The notes under the pieces: model-generated | Seen by the model: the letters and a program-made list of their open reading frames with translations, nothing else | Database searches by the model: none | Told to the model about the DNA's origin: nothing | Translations under genes and position numbers: made by a program | Assembly (NCBI GenBank): GCA_965214875.1 | Contig: OZ243980.1 | Span: 1,054,001-1,118,000 of the forward strand | Direction: 5' to 3' | Source of the DNA: CBDAUN01 sp965214875 | Lineage (GTDB): Bacteria; Pseudomonadota; Gammaproteobacteria; Arenicellales; JAJDZL01 | DNA length: 64,000 nucleotides | Shown: positions 55,701 to 64,000 of the stretch, piece by piece | Layout: each line of letters opens with the position of its first letter | Position numbering within the stretch: position 1 is the first letter of the stretch

Positions 55701-55878
55701 TCTGAAACCGATGGTGGCTGCGATTTCGTTCGGGCTTGGATTTTCAACGGTTCTCGTGCTGTTCTTTGTTCCTGCACTTTTGTCATCCTTTGAAACGCTA
55801 AGGATGCGCATGAAACGCAAAATCCCATCAACTGATCAGTACTCTGGTCCTGATGATGCTCTGCCCTCTGCGCAGTAG
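52729..55878 (+). CDS. RND-family efflux transporter permease (AcrB-like)
   Basis: 1049 residues, the typical RND length with twelve membrane helices and two large periplasmic loops. TM4 carries the proton-relay Asp pair in MTLGIIVDDAIVVGED. Other landmarks are the FPTPELD loop entry, the second-half GLSGIVVNNSIVLV and the closing RRFRPVLLASITTIAGLLPLLF. Drug or solute export through the inner membrane is expected, but substrates cannot be read. No membrane-fusion adaptor or outer-membrane channel gene is adjacent, so partners must be encoded elsewhere or it acts alone. Confidence 0.92.
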   Translation: MERKSLLEIFATHPVAMNVLMLVVLALGIGAFQRINFQFFPSFTVPAISVDTTWQSASAEDVERSITNRLELDLKNMDNLKQITSTSRSARSRIVLEFEDGANISDALDDAKQIVTLAASSLPEEAELPEVVLIEQYEVVAKVIVTASHPDQLRGLVNDYRDELLAAGIGKVDISGLPEEEISIQIPSERLREIQMNLNQVGQRIRASSIDAPVGLLGRNDAARQLRFIEQRRSEREFENITVLADDDGSLVKLGDIAEIQRRAKSDQVTVAFQGKPAAILTLKRLQSANTLENADILYAWFDSKKPTLPPSVDIFIHDDRSVSLRGRLSVLVKNGLVGLLLVLTVLFVFLNFRLAFWVAAGIPVSIFGALGLLYMVGGSLNMVTMFALIMTLGIIVDDAIVVGEDALHRFNHGDLAAQAVQRAARMMFLPILAASATTIFAFLPVTIVPGPIGQIMASLGIVVVCVVAISLVEAFLILPGHLNHSFKKLRGKAPSRFSQAVDRSFSRFRDGPFRSLVSLCIHRPVLAISVCLAIVILTVGLVASGRLGYTFFPTPELDRIFANASFVAGTPSDKIDDYLAQVEKALLETESELGDGLISSHYVQHGVVVQVDDTDALGSQHGSVVVELVPSDSRDVRTAQFMRTWEQKLEDAPGLENLILFLPSAGPAGADIEINLIGDDRHRVKRAAEELTQYLKTLAGVYGVKDDTSYGYQQRVMTLTPRGESLGLNTKEISRQLSPAIEGQTLQSFTSRSEEIDVVPKLPDSETNFLGNMENIWIQLPSGQSIPLLDVVRFDQQRGFDVLLRKDGRFTIAVTGDVDPTRNNVREVLSELESNIVPNLVKKHGVDWTYGRSTRDQTAVEESMKFGGAIALLLIYLTLTWAFGSYVWPIFVMAAIPFGIVGAMWGHYALGFQLSIVSIFGIIGLSGIVVNNSIVLVIRYKQNMEQAMMDSKSAMIEASCRRFRPVLLASITTIAGLLPLLFEDSTQAEFLKPMVAAISFGLGFSTVLVLFFVPALLSSFETLRMRMKRKIPSTDQYSGPDDALPSAQ

Positions 55879-56373
55879 TGCGTCTCGCAAAACGGCTTCG
55901 ACAAGCAAATACGTTTCCGACGCAATCTGTAGCGACATCTCAGCTTTGGCATAAGCCGATGGCCATTCAGTCAATCGGAAACTCAAGCCACAGAGCTTTT
56001 CGGCATGATCTATAAAGCCTGCTTTTTGCTTGATGAGCGGATGCGCAGATCGCTTGCGACATTGATTTTCTTCCGGTTCAGCTACGGATTATCCCGGCAC
56101 GATGCGCTTTGATGACTAGCTTGGCGCTGTCGAAGTTTCAAAACACTCCGCGTATTTCGGAAAAATGGTGTAATGCCATGCAAATTGCCGACCAGGCTGA
56201 ATTGCGTCGCTCGCTTTAGCGCGAAGCAAGCCGATTACTAGGTGGACGATTGATCGCAAATGCTATTTTGCCCGCGTTGTTCCGAAAGCGAAACAGGCGG
56301 CTGCATCAGACCGCTTCATTCGCATCGCGCGGCGTACAGTTGCAGAATCCGAAAACGAAGCAATTTTGTCGAT
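55879..56373. other. intergenic stretch, no gene seen
   Basis: 495 bases between the permease gene and IS1380 copy B. Its right border holds one arm of the TCGAT target duplication (56369-56373). Confidence 0.4.
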
Positions 56374-58031
56374 CCCAAAATCCGCGTTAGAGATTTTTTT
56401 GGGGCGGATTTTGCCGAAATCCGGGGCGCGGAGAGATTTTGGCGCTCGCCGCGGCGATGCCCGGGCGGGCTTGCGGGCGGGACGCGGCCGGAACGCGGCC
56501 GGAAAAGGGCGGAGGAGCGGAACCGGGGCGAAAGATCAATGACAGTCCGCAACGCGCCGGGACGCAGCCGATTTTTTTGTCGTGCGCGCGATGCTTTTTT
56601 TTTTGCGTTTCCGGCGGCTGCGGCGCCAGGGCCATCGCCCGGATCATGCCGATGGCGTCGCACAGCTTCAAGGCCCGGCCCCTGGCATGGCGCACGATCT
56701 TGCCCGCCCCGCAGCAGAGCCGGCGGCGAAAGGTCTCGATGCGCATCGACTCGCAGCTCGCATCCAGCACCTGGCGCATCAGCGCGAACAGGTTGAACGC
56801 GAGCATGCGCAGCGCGGAATGCAGCGCGTTGGCAGCGAAGTCGCTGCACGGGGGATGCGCCGCGCCGAAGCCGCTGCGAAGCTCGCGGATGCGGTTCTCC
56901 GAGTCTTCCCCTCTGCGGCTGCATCAGCGGACCGCCCGCGAGTCGCTCCGCCGGCAGAAGCTGGTCGCCAGCGCCCGGCATATGCAGCCGCCCTGCGACA
57001 GGGTGTCGCCGGCCTGCGGGCAGCCGGGCTCGAGCTCCTGCCGGCCGGACTTTCGCCTCCGCCGCACGACCGCCGCGGACGACGCTTCGGGCGTGCCGTT
57101 CATCGAGTGCAGGAACCGCGCCGTCTGCTGCGCCAGGCTCGCCGCCCCGTCGCGCTCGATGAAGGGCTGCTGCCGCGACTCGTCCAGCGCCCCGGTCTGC
57201 CCGGCCACGCTCGCGTCGAACCTGGCGCGGATCGCGTAGCCGATTCCCCGGCTCGTGAAGTGGTTGATGATCCTCGCCTGATACCCCGCCGCGTCGATGC
57301 GGGCGCGACGCGCCTCGGCGCCTTTGGGCAGCGCCCGCTCGCACTGGCGGACGAACTCGCAGTTGCGCGCGTTCGGCGAGACCGGGCCGCCCCTGAACTC
57401 CGCACCCGCCGCCATGCCGGTCTCGGCGATGTGGCCGACGATCGGCATGCAGCCCCGCTCCTTCTTGCATGCGGACTCCGCCGAAGACTTCTCGCAGCGC
57501 CGCGGTCGCGTCGATGTCCAGGGCCGCCCTTTTGCGATGGTGCAGCGCGACCGCCAGCAGCCGGCGGTCCGCCAGCTGCAGGGCATGCAGCGTGCGGCGC
57601 TGCGCTCCGCAGCGCCGCAGCCACCGGCCCAAGGCATCGTCGCCCGGCAGCCGGCGGATGCCGAGCAGCTCCAGCAGCGGCCGCTCCTCGCGCAGCTGCG
57701 CCACCGCGCCCGGATGCCGCGAGCCCTCGTGCATCATCAGCATGAACGTCGTCAAATACGCCCCCGGGCGCAAGCCGCGGTTGCTGCCCGGCTCCGGCAC
57801 CGGCCGCTCGAAATGGAAGTCGAGCCCCAGCTTGCGGATCAGCTCGGCCAGCGCCGCCAGGCCGCTTCGCGAAGCCGATTTGTCTTTCGTGGTCGAAATC
57901 TTGCAGGATCGGATGTCCATAAAGCCTTGCTCCGATCGGGTCCGCCCAACGGGTGAAATTTTGTGTTGTTAAAAACCCGCATTATGCAAGGCTTTATCCC
58001 CTTTTGCAGCCACCCTAACGCGATTTTAAGG
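56374..58031 (-). mobile_element. IS1380-type insertion sequence, copy B (1658 bp)
   Basis: Ends CCCAAAATCCGCGTTAG and, on the other strand, CCTTAAAATCGCGTTAG. Both sides carry the direct repeat TCGAT (56369-56373 and 58032-58036), a plain target-site duplication, so this copy marks an original insertion site. It sits 119 bases upstream of gyrA. It is the longest of three copies in the window. Confidence 0.85.
56440..57920 (-). pseudogene. IS1380-family transposase, frameshifted
   Basis: Frame 1 from 57920: MDIRSCKISTTKDKSASRSGLAAL...LELLGIRRLPGDDALGRWLRR...RAALDIDATA, with the first catalytic Asp. Frame 2 continues near 57490: KKERGCMPIVGHIAETG...RRARIDAAGYQARII...TARFLHSM. A third frame (56806 downward) has MLAFNLFALMRQVL...GAGKIVRHARGRALKLCD. 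All domains are present, but at least two frameshifts separate them. Confidence 0.8.
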
Positions 58032-58149
58032 TCGATCTTGGATATGAAAATGATCGCCGTATCTGGTAAAATATCCGCTGGTTCATCTCTTCTTACCTTC
58101 GTGTCTTTTTGAAGGCGCCTCTTGACTATCTTCCATCTCCGATTTCTTA

Positions 58150-60759
58150 ATGGATATCTCTGAATTTGCAAAAGAAACAGTTCTTGCCGACCTGGAAAAG
58201 GAGATGCGCGCCTCGTACCTCGACTACGCGATGAGCGTGATCGTTGGACGTGCGCTGCCGGATGTTCGAGACGGGTTGAAGCCGGTGCATCGGCGGATTC
58301 TGTATGCGATGTCCGAGATGGGCAACGACTGGAACAAGCCTTATAAGAAATCGGCGCGCATTGTCGGTGATGTGATCGGTAAGTATCACCCGCATGGAGA
58401 CTCGGCGATCTACGATGCGATCGTTCGCATGGCGCAGGACTTTTCCTTGCGCTATCCGCTGATTGACGGTCAAGGCAACTTTGGGTCGGTAGACGGCGAC
58501 TCGCCGGCCGCGATGCGGTACACGGAAATCAGGCTGTCGCGCATTGCCCATGAGCTGCTTGAGAACATCGACAACGAAACCATCGATTTCGGACCGAACT
58601 ATGATGAGACGGAGCGGCAGCCTCTCGTCCTTCCCGCCCGCCTGCCCAATTTGCTGGTGAACGGGTCCGACGGCATCGCCGTCGGCATGGCGACAAAGAT
58701 ACCGCCGCACAATCTTTCCGAAGTCATTTCTGCGTGTCTAGCGCTGATCGACGACAGCAATCTGGGCCTTTCGGATTTGATGGAGTTCATCGGGGGACCG
58801 GATTTTCCGACTGGAGCGATAATCAATGGACATGCGGGCATCATCGACGCATATCGCGACGGCCGCGGCTCCATTCGCATTCGAGCGAAGTCCGAAATTG
58901 TGCCCGGCGAGAAGTCGGAAGGCGACTGCATCGTCATCTCCGAACTTCCGTTTCAGGTCAACAAGGCTAGATTGATCGAGAAGATCGCTTCGCTGGTGCG
59001 GGAAAAGAAAGTCGAAGGCATCAGGAACCTTCGCGATGAATCAGACAAGTCTGGCATGAGAGTGGTGATTGCGCTTAAGTCTGATGCGGTCGCCGAAGTG
59101 GTATTGAACTATCTGTACATTCATACAAAGCTCGAAACGGCCTATGGAATCAACTTCGTTGCGCTTGCAAACAATCAGCCAAGACGGTTCTCTCTCAAAG
59201 ATCTGCTTGGAGAATTTATCGAACATCGCCGCGAAGTCACCCGCAGGCGGTTGCTGTTCGAGCTTCGCAAGGCAAAGGCAAGAGCCCATATATTGGAAGG
59301 TCTAGCCATCGCCTTGTCCAACCTTGACGAAATCATCGCGGCCATTCGCCGTTCGGGCAATCGGCTAGAGGCGGTTGCAGCTCTTAAGGGAGCCATTTGG
59401 CCTCCGCATGATGTAAAAGGCATGCTAGGCGAAAACACGCAGCAGTACCGTCCAAGCGATATCCCTGCCGACACGCCGGGCTTTACCATAGATGGCTACC
59501 TGCTTTCCGATGCTCAGGCGGCCGCGATCGTTGACATGCGACTTCATCGCTTGACAGGACTTGAGCGTCAGGCCACCATCGACGAGTTCAAGTCGATTCT
59601 AGAAAAGATCGAAACCAACATCAGACTGCTTAACTCGCCTCAAGAGTTCATGAATGTGATCAAGCAAGAACTTAAAGACTTGCGTGACCAGTTTGCAAAG
59701 AATGATGAGCGACGAACTCAGATAGTCGAAGAGCAGATCGGTGTCGAATACGAAGACATGATCAAGCGCGAGGATATGGTGGTGACCATATCTCACGAGG
59801 GTTATGCGAAGCGTCATCCTGTATCCGGCTATTCCGCGCAGATGCGCGGCGGCAAAGGCAGGATCGCCGCGACCAGCAAGGATGACGATTTCATTAGCAC
59901 CATGTTTGTAGCCAACACGCACAACACGCTGCTTTGCTTCACCAGTGCGGGGAAGGTTTTTCAGATCAAGGTGTATCAGTTGCAGCTGGCCGGACGCACG
60001 GCAAGAGGTCGGCCGCTGGTCAATCTGCTCCAGCTCGGCGAGAATGAAAAGGTTACGTCCGTTTTGCCGCTGGACGGATCTGAAGATGCCAAGTACATTG
60101 TCATGGCGACTCGAGCTGGGCGCATTAAGAAATGCGAATTGAAACGCTTTGCCAATGTGCGCTCCAATGGCTTGCGGGCCATTGAATTGCGCGACGAAGA
60201 CAAGCTCGCCGGCGTGAGCATAACCGACGGAGAGGGCGATGTGATGCTGTTCAGCAATGCGGGGCGCGCCATCCGGTTTCCCGAATCATCCGTGCGGTCC
60301 ATGGGACGTACTGCACGCGGCGTCAAAGGCATGAAGCTTGAGTCGGGCCAGAAGATCATATCGATGATACTCGTCCCTAAAAACGATAAAGATTCAGTCG
60401 CATTGCTGATTAGTAGCGACGGCCTCGGCAAGCGCACCTGCATGTCGGATTTTCCGCAAAAAGGACGCGCCGGCAAAGGAGTTGTAACCTTGCCATCGAA
60501 AAAGCGGGGCAACACCGAAACCATGGGCGCTTTAATGGTGAGCGAAACCGACGAGCTGGTTTTGATTACTGACGGCGGCACGCTGATTCGCATGAAAGCG
60601 TCGAACATCTCAATAATCGGCCGCTCGGCTGCAGGTGTGCGACTGATGAGGCTGCACGAAGAAGAGGCTTTGGTCGGTGCGGCGATTGTGGTCAATGCCG
60701 AAGACGATTCGCGGCGCGATATCGAAGATCCCAATCCAGTGGATGATACTGCCGAATAG
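58150..60759 (+). CDS. gyrA: DNA gyrase subunit A
   Basis: 869 residues. GyrA cuts and rejoins DNA via the active Tyr in AAMRYTEIRLS. The quinolone-determining region reads KYHPHGDSAIYDAIVRM, with wild-type Ser and Asp at the positions of E. coli Ser83 and Asp87. The C-terminal beta-pinwheel has the GyrA box as QMRGGKG, a slight variation on QRRGGKG. It ends with an acidic tail. Transcription must start in the 119 bases between IS1380 copy B and the ATG or within the IS. pheA follows after 10 bases. Confidence 0.97.
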   Translation: MDISEFAKETVLADLEKEMRASYLDYAMSVIVGRALPDVRDGLKPVHRRILYAMSEMGNDWNKPYKKSARIVGDVIGKYHPHGDSAIYDAIVRMAQDFSLRYPLIDGQGNFGSVDGDSPAAMRYTEIRLSRIAHELLENIDNETIDFGPNYDETERQPLVLPARLPNLLVNGSDGIAVGMATKIPPHNLSEVISACLALIDDSNLGLSDLMEFIGGPDFPTGAIINGHAGIIDAYRDGRGSIRIRAKSEIVPGEKSEGDCIVISELPFQVNKARLIEKIASLVREKKVEGIRNLRDESDKSGMRVVIALKSDAVAEVVLNYLYIHTKLETAYGINFVALANNQPRRFSLKDLLGEFIEHRREVTRRRLLFELRKAKARAHILEGLAIALSNLDEIIAAIRRSGNRLEAVAALKGAIWPPHDVKGMLGENTQQYRPSDIPADTPGFTIDGYLLSDAQAAAIVDMRLHRLTGLERQATIDEFKSILEKIETNIRLLNSPQEFMNVIKQELKDLRDQFAKNDERRTQIVEEQIGVEYEDMIKREDMVVTISHEGYAKRHPVSGYSAQMRGGKGRIAATSKDDDFISTMFVANTHNTLLCFTSAGKVFQIKVYQLQLAGRTARGRPLVNLLQLGENEKVTSVLPLDGSEDAKYIVMATRAGRIKKCELKRFANVRSNGLRAIELRDEDKLAGVSITDGEGDVMLFSNAGRAIRFPESSVRSMGRTARGVKGMKLESGQKIISMILVPKNDKDSVALLISSDGLGKRTCMSDFPQKGRAGKGVVTLPSKKRGNTETMGALMVSETDELVLITDGGTLIRMKASNISIIGRSAAGVRLMRLHEEEALVGAAIVVNAEDDSRRDIEDPNPVDDTAE

Positions 60760-60769
60760 AGAGCGGCCG

Positions 60770-61882
60770 ATGAGTGAACAAACCTCCGGCAGCTCGAAGC
60801 AAACAGAAGCTCTTGCATTGCTAAGAGACAAAATCGATCAGATCGATATCGAGTTGCAAACCTTGATCAACCGGCGGATTGAGATCGGCAAGGAAATTGC
60901 CGACATCAAGCGTCAATCGGGCGATTTGCCCAAGTTTTTGGTGCCTGAGCGCGAAGCGAAAATCTTGCGCGATGTTGCGCGAAGGAATGTTGGTGCGCCG
61001 CTTGAAACGGAGCGCATGATTCGGATTTTCGCTGAGCTGATTTCACTGACCAGGGCTGCTGAATCGGACATTGGCGTCGCATTGCTAGGACCTGAGGGCA
61101 CCTATACTCAGGAAGCGGCGATCAAGCATTTCGGCCATGCAATCGAGATTTCATACCAGTCGACCATTCTCGAAGTGTTTCGTGCGGTCGAAGCCGGCAG
61201 GGCGGCATTCGGCGTCGTTCCGGTCGAGAATTCTTCCGAAGGCATTGTGGCGAGCACGCTTGATTGCATCTCCGAGTCGTCCAGCCAGATTTGCGGGGAA
61301 ATAGACCTTAAGATCCATCACTCGCTACTAAGTTGCGGGGACGATTTGGAATCAATCGAAACAATTGTTGCTCATCCCCAGTCGATCGGGCAATGCCGGC
61401 GCTGGATTGCGAAGAACGCGCCGCATGCTGAAACCAAGACGGCGACCAGCAACGCGGAAGCTGCCCGGCGCATCATCGGCGATCCGAAAGCCGCCGCAAT
61501 TGCCAGTGCCGCGGCCGCTGAAATCTACGATTTGAAGGTGTTGCGGGCCAACATTGAAGATCAGTCGGGCAACACGACGCGATTTTTGATCATAGGCAAC
61601 ATCGAAACCAAGTCGACCGGCGGCGACAAGACAAGCATTCTGATATCTCGGCAAAATCGGCCAGGTTCGCTGCTTGAGTTGCTCAAGCCATTTGCCGAGC
61701 ATGGCATCAGCATGACCAAGATCGAGTCGCGTCCGAGCAGGGCTTCCCTTTGGGACTATGTGTTCTTTATCGACTTTGAAGGGCATACCGAAGATGACAA
61801 TGTCGTTGCGCTGTTGCAGGAACTGAGGAGCATAGCGACCCTGTTCAAGTTGCTGGGCTCATATCCTAAGTTTTCGCACTGA
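60770..61882 (+). CDS. pheA: bifunctional chorismate mutase/prephenate dehydratase
   Basis: 370 residues, three domains in order: chorismate mutase (residues ~12-90, LLRDKIDQIDIELQTLINRRIEIGKEI), prephenate dehydratase (from ALLGPEGTYTQEAAIKHFG through VPVENSSEG and the NTTRFLII end) and a C-terminal ACT domain for phenylalanine feedback (RPGSLLELLKPFAEHGISMTKIESRPS). It commits chorismate to phenylalanine. The ATG at 60770 has GAGAGCGG upstream. In many relatives serC lies between gyrA and pheA; it is missing here. Confidence 0.96.
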   Translation: MSEQTSGSSKQTEALALLRDKIDQIDIELQTLINRRIEIGKEIADIKRQSGDLPKFLVPEREAKILRDVARRNVGAPLETERMIRIFAELISLTRAAESDIGVALLGPEGTYTQEAAIKHFGHAIEISYQSTILEVFRAVEAGRAAFGVVPVENSSEGIVASTLDCISESSSQICGEIDLKIHHSLLSCGDDLESIETIVAHPQSIGQCRRWIAKNAPHAETKTATSNAEAARRIIGDPKAAAIASAAAAEIYDLKVLRANIEDQSGNTTRFLIIGNIETKSTGGDKTSILISRQNRPGSLLELLKPFAEHGISMTKIESRPSRASLWDYVFFIDFEGHTEDDNVVALLQELRSIATLFKLLGSYPKFSH

Positions 61883-61885
61883 TTG

Positions 61886-62995
61886 ATGTCCGCACCGTTT
61901 GATCCGTATTCGTCGGCGATTCCAGGCATCGCTGCGCTTGCTCCGTACAACCCGGGTATGCCGGTAGATGAGCTAGAGCGCAACTATGGCATTTCCGACT
62001 CGATCAAGCTGGCATCAAATGAAAACCCTTTGGGCCCGTCGCCGATGGCAGTTCAAGCCATTCGCGATCGTTCCGCCGATGTCGGATCCTATCCTGACGG
62101 AAACGGCTGGCGGCTCAAGAATGCACTCGCAACCAGGCACGGCATTTCGATGGATCAGATCACTTTGGGCAACGGCTCGAACGAAGTGCTCGAACTGATC
62201 GCCCGCACATTTGTGCGACCCGGGGACAAGGGGGTCATTTCGCAATATGCATTCATTGTCTACTACTTGGCTCTGGTATGTACGCAAGCGACCATCAAAG
62301 TAGTGGAAGCGCGCCATTATGGCCATGACATTGAAGCAATGGCTGATGAAGTCGACGAACAGACCCGGATCGTGTACATCGCTAATCCGAACAATCCGAC
62401 TGGAACCTTGGCCAGCTCGAGCGAACTGCGAGCGGTTCTAGATCTCATTTCACCGAACGTGGTGGTCGTGGTTGACGAAGCCTATGCGGAGTATGTCGAG
62501 GGGCAGGACTACCCGGATTGCACGCAGTGGTTAGCGGACTATCCAAATTTGATCGTGACACGCACGTTTTCTAAAATTTACGGACTTGCTGGACTTCGGG
62601 TGGGCTATGCGGTGTCGAGTCCGCAAATTGCAGATTTGCTTAATCGGGTTCGCGCACCGTTTAACGTGAACACTCTGGCGGCAGACGCAGCGGTTGCGTC
62701 TTTGCTGGATGATGAACACGTTGTTCGCAGCAGACAGCTCAATACGACGCAGCTGGCCAGGTTGAAGCGGGAATTCTCAGAAATGGGATATGGGCATATT
62801 GACTCGGTTGGCAACTTCATTTCAGTCGATTTTGGGGCATCGGCAAACGAAGCTTACGAAAATCTGTTGCAGCGCGGCATTATCGTTCGCCCGCTGGCTG
62901 GCGGCTACGAGATGCCGAATCATCTGCGCGTGACCGTCGGCACAGAGTCGCAAAACGATCGGATGCTAGATGCGGTTCGCGCATTGGCGCCATAG
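61886..62995 (+). CDS. hisC: histidinol-phosphate aminotransferase
   Basis: About 369 residues, PLP fold type I. SIKLASNENPLGPSP opens the domain, ANPNNPTGT and VVDEAYAEYV line the cofactor pocket, and the Schiff-base Lys is in TRTFSKIYGLAGLRVGYA. In aro clusters of this kind the enzyme may also serve as an aromatic aminotransferase, taking phenylpyruvate or prephenate-derived substrates (inference). The ATG lies three bases after the pheA stop. Confidence 0.95.
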   Translation: MSAPFDPYSSAIPGIAALAPYNPGMPVDELERNYGISDSIKLASNENPLGPSPMAVQAIRDRSADVGSYPDGNGWRLKNALATRHGISMDQITLGNGSNEVLELIARTFVRPGDKGVISQYAFIVYYLALVCTQATIKVVEARHYGHDIEAMADEVDEQTRIVYIANPNNPTGTLASSSELRAVLDLISPNVVVVVDEAYAEYVEGQDYPDCTQWLADYPNLIVTRTFSKIYGLAGLRVGYAVSSPQIADLLNRVRAPFNVNTLAADAAVASLLDDEHVVRSRQLNTTQLARLKREFSEMGYGHIDSVGNFISVDFGASANEAYENLLQRGIIVRPLAGGYEMPNHLRVTVGTESQNDRMLDAVRALAP

Positions 62996-63010
62996 TCTGA
63001 CGATTGAACA

Positions 63011-63886
63011 GTGTTCACAGCGAGCAAGATTACCATCGTCGGAGTCGGATTGATCGGCGGCTCGCTTGCGCTGGGTTTAAGGCAGAATGCCGAGATTGGG
63101 GAGATTGTCGGCGTGAGCCGAACCGAGGCGACGCTAAAGAGCGCTTTATCGCTCAAAGTGATTGATCGGGCGGCTCGCGATGTGGCGGCTGAAGTCGCAG
63201 ATTCAGATATCGTTGTCGTGGCGGTGCCGGTTCAAGCGACGGATCAAGTGTTCGCGCAAATCGCATCAGCCGATTGCTCAGGCACCATCATCACCGATGT
63301 CGGGAGCGTGAAAGGCGGCGTTGTCGAATTGGCAAAGCGCCATTTCGGTTCGGACTATGGCAATTTTGTCGCTGCACATCCGATTGCCGGCACGGAGAAT
63401 TCAGGGGTGGCCGCAGCATTTGGTGAACTGTTTGTCGATCGCTACACGATTATCGTTGCCGAACAGGCAACGGATGAACACGCTGCAGCGGTTGTTCGCG
63501 CCATGTGGGAAAGCGTGGGTTCGTCCGTCCGGCAAATGGACAGCGATGAGCACGATGCGATTCTCTCATGCGCGAGCCATCTCCCGCATCTTCTCGCTTT
63601 CTCGCTGGTTCACTTCATCGACAGCTTGTCGATCGGCCAGAAATGTTTCGAGTATGCGGCGGGCGGATTTTACGATTTTACCCGCATCGCATCAAGCGAT
63701 GCCAGCATGTGGCGCGACATCTGCGCTATGAACGCGGATAAGATAACGCAACATCTAGATGAGTACATCGACCACCTTGCCGGTCTTAGCGACTGCATTC
63801 GACATGATCGAACTGAAGAGATTCATCAAGTTTTCAGCGATGCAAAACGTTCGCGCAGCAGGTGGCTTGAGAAAAAGCGCAGTTAG
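63011..63886 (+). CDS. tyrA: prephenate/arogenate dehydrogenase
   Basis: 291 residues from a GTG, 15 bases after hisC. NAD motif ITIVGVGLIGGSLALGLR, then DSDIVVVAVPVQAT, TDVGSVKGGVVE, AAHPIAGTENSGVAAAF with the catalytic His, and DEHDAILSCASHLPHLLAFSL. It makes the tyrosine branch from prephenate. No chorismate mutase domain is fused, as expected beside a bifunctional PheA. Confidence 0.95.
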   Translation: MFTASKITIVGVGLIGGSLALGLRQNAEIGEIVGVSRTEATLKSALSLKVIDRAARDVAAEVADSDIVVVAVPVQATDQVFAQIASADCSGTIITDVGSVKGGVVELAKRHFGSDYGNFVAAHPIAGTENSGVAAAFGELFVDRYTIIVAEQATDEHAAAVVRAMWESVGSSVRQMDSDEHDAILSCASHLPHLLAFSLVHFIDSLSIGQKCFEYAAGGFYDFTRIASSDASMWRDICAMNADKITQHLDEYIDHLAGLSDCIRHDRTEEIHQVFSDAKRSRSRWLEKKRS

Positions 63887-63909
63887 CGTTTAAGCGCATC
63901 GATACGCCG

Positions 63910-64000
63910 ATGACAAGCAGCTCGAATGAATTGATAAACTTCCGCATACGTCCGGGCGGCTCTATTCAAGGCGTATTGCGGGTGCCCGGGGACAAGTCTA
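63910..64000 (+). CDS. aroA: 3-phosphoshikimate 1-carboxyvinyltransferase, N-terminal part
   Basis: Only the first 30 codons are in the window: MTSSSNELINFRIRPGGSI then QGVLRVPGDKS, the conserved VPGDKS start of EPSP synthases. It begins 23 bases after tyrA, the last visible gene of the cluster; the tyrA-aroA order is common in proteobacteria. Confidence 0.88.
   Translation, partial: MTSSSNELINFRIRPGGSIQGVLRVPGDKS

Noticed and set aside
56582..57745. Long + strand open frame opposite IS1380 copy B
   Set aside because: Same reason: antisense shadow of the transposase.
58380..58520. Quinolone-resistance changes in gyrA
   Set aside because: Ser and Asp at the two key positions are the wild-type residues.

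Overview
The window looks like a chromosomal segment of a gammaproteobacterium with moderate GC and a heavy load of decaying insertion sequences, as often seen in host-associated or symbiotic lineages. Two core syntenies point to Gammaproteobacteria: ndk-rlmN-hisS-yfgM-bamB-der (25.4-31.5 kb, with xseA at 35.1-36.5 kb) and gyrA-pheA-hisC-tyrA-aroA (58.1 kb to the right edge). The taxonomic call and the host association are inferences; no rRNA gene is present.

1-14.7 kb is a catabolic and transport island. It holds a TauD-type dioxygenase, a dienoyl-CoA-reductase-like SDR, ProV/ProW/ProX parts of a betaine-type ABC transporter, a Rieske oxygenase next to a D-2-hydroxyacid dehydrogenase, and a run of DapA-family aldolase, aldehyde dehydrogenase, MttB-family methyltransferase and FAD-dependent amine oxidase. 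Together these suggest uptake and stepwise breakdown of a quaternary-ammonium or N-methylated compound. A second Rieske oxygenase lies at 46.7-48.1 kb.

14.7-23.5 kb is an accessory region. It contains a decayed IS1380-type copy inserted in an IS481-type relic, a secreted six-cysteine protein, a broken AAA-ATPase/nuclease gene, a broken IS4-type transposase, a coupled TIR plus membrane-protein pair (candidate defence module), an intact AAA-ATPase/PD-(D/E)XK protein, a BrnT/BrnA toxin-antitoxin pair and a 231-bp MITE. 23.5-31.5 kb is housekeeping: an A-type Fe-S carrier, mtaB, ndk, rlmN, hisS, yfgM, bamB and der.

31.5-46.3 kb mixes core genes (xseA, ugd, a TauE-type permease, vsr) with mobile debris (IS481, IS1380, IS66 and IS110 types), an Rpn nuclease and a HEPN/MNT pair. 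Its most striking content is two paralogous secreted proteins at 32117-32798 (+) and 45500-46169 (-). Each has a good ribosome-binding site, then a run of exactly nine C residues in the signal-peptide region that throws the gene out of frame by one base. With eight C residues both give complete secreted proteins of 226 and 222 residues. Their 3' ends share a 352-bp block that I read as identical, while the middles differ. This is the best candidate here for an undescribed phase- and sequence-variable surface or secreted protein system.

46.3-58.1 kb carries the second Rieske enzyme, a decayed transposon with CTAG ends, a coiled-coil protein built on 54-bp tandem repeats, a 404-residue protein of unknown function, an RND efflux permease without an adjacent adaptor gene, and an IS1380-type copy with a clear target duplication just upstream of gyrA. 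The rightmost 6 kb is the gyrA and aromatic amino acid/histidine biosynthesis cluster, running off the edge in aroA.
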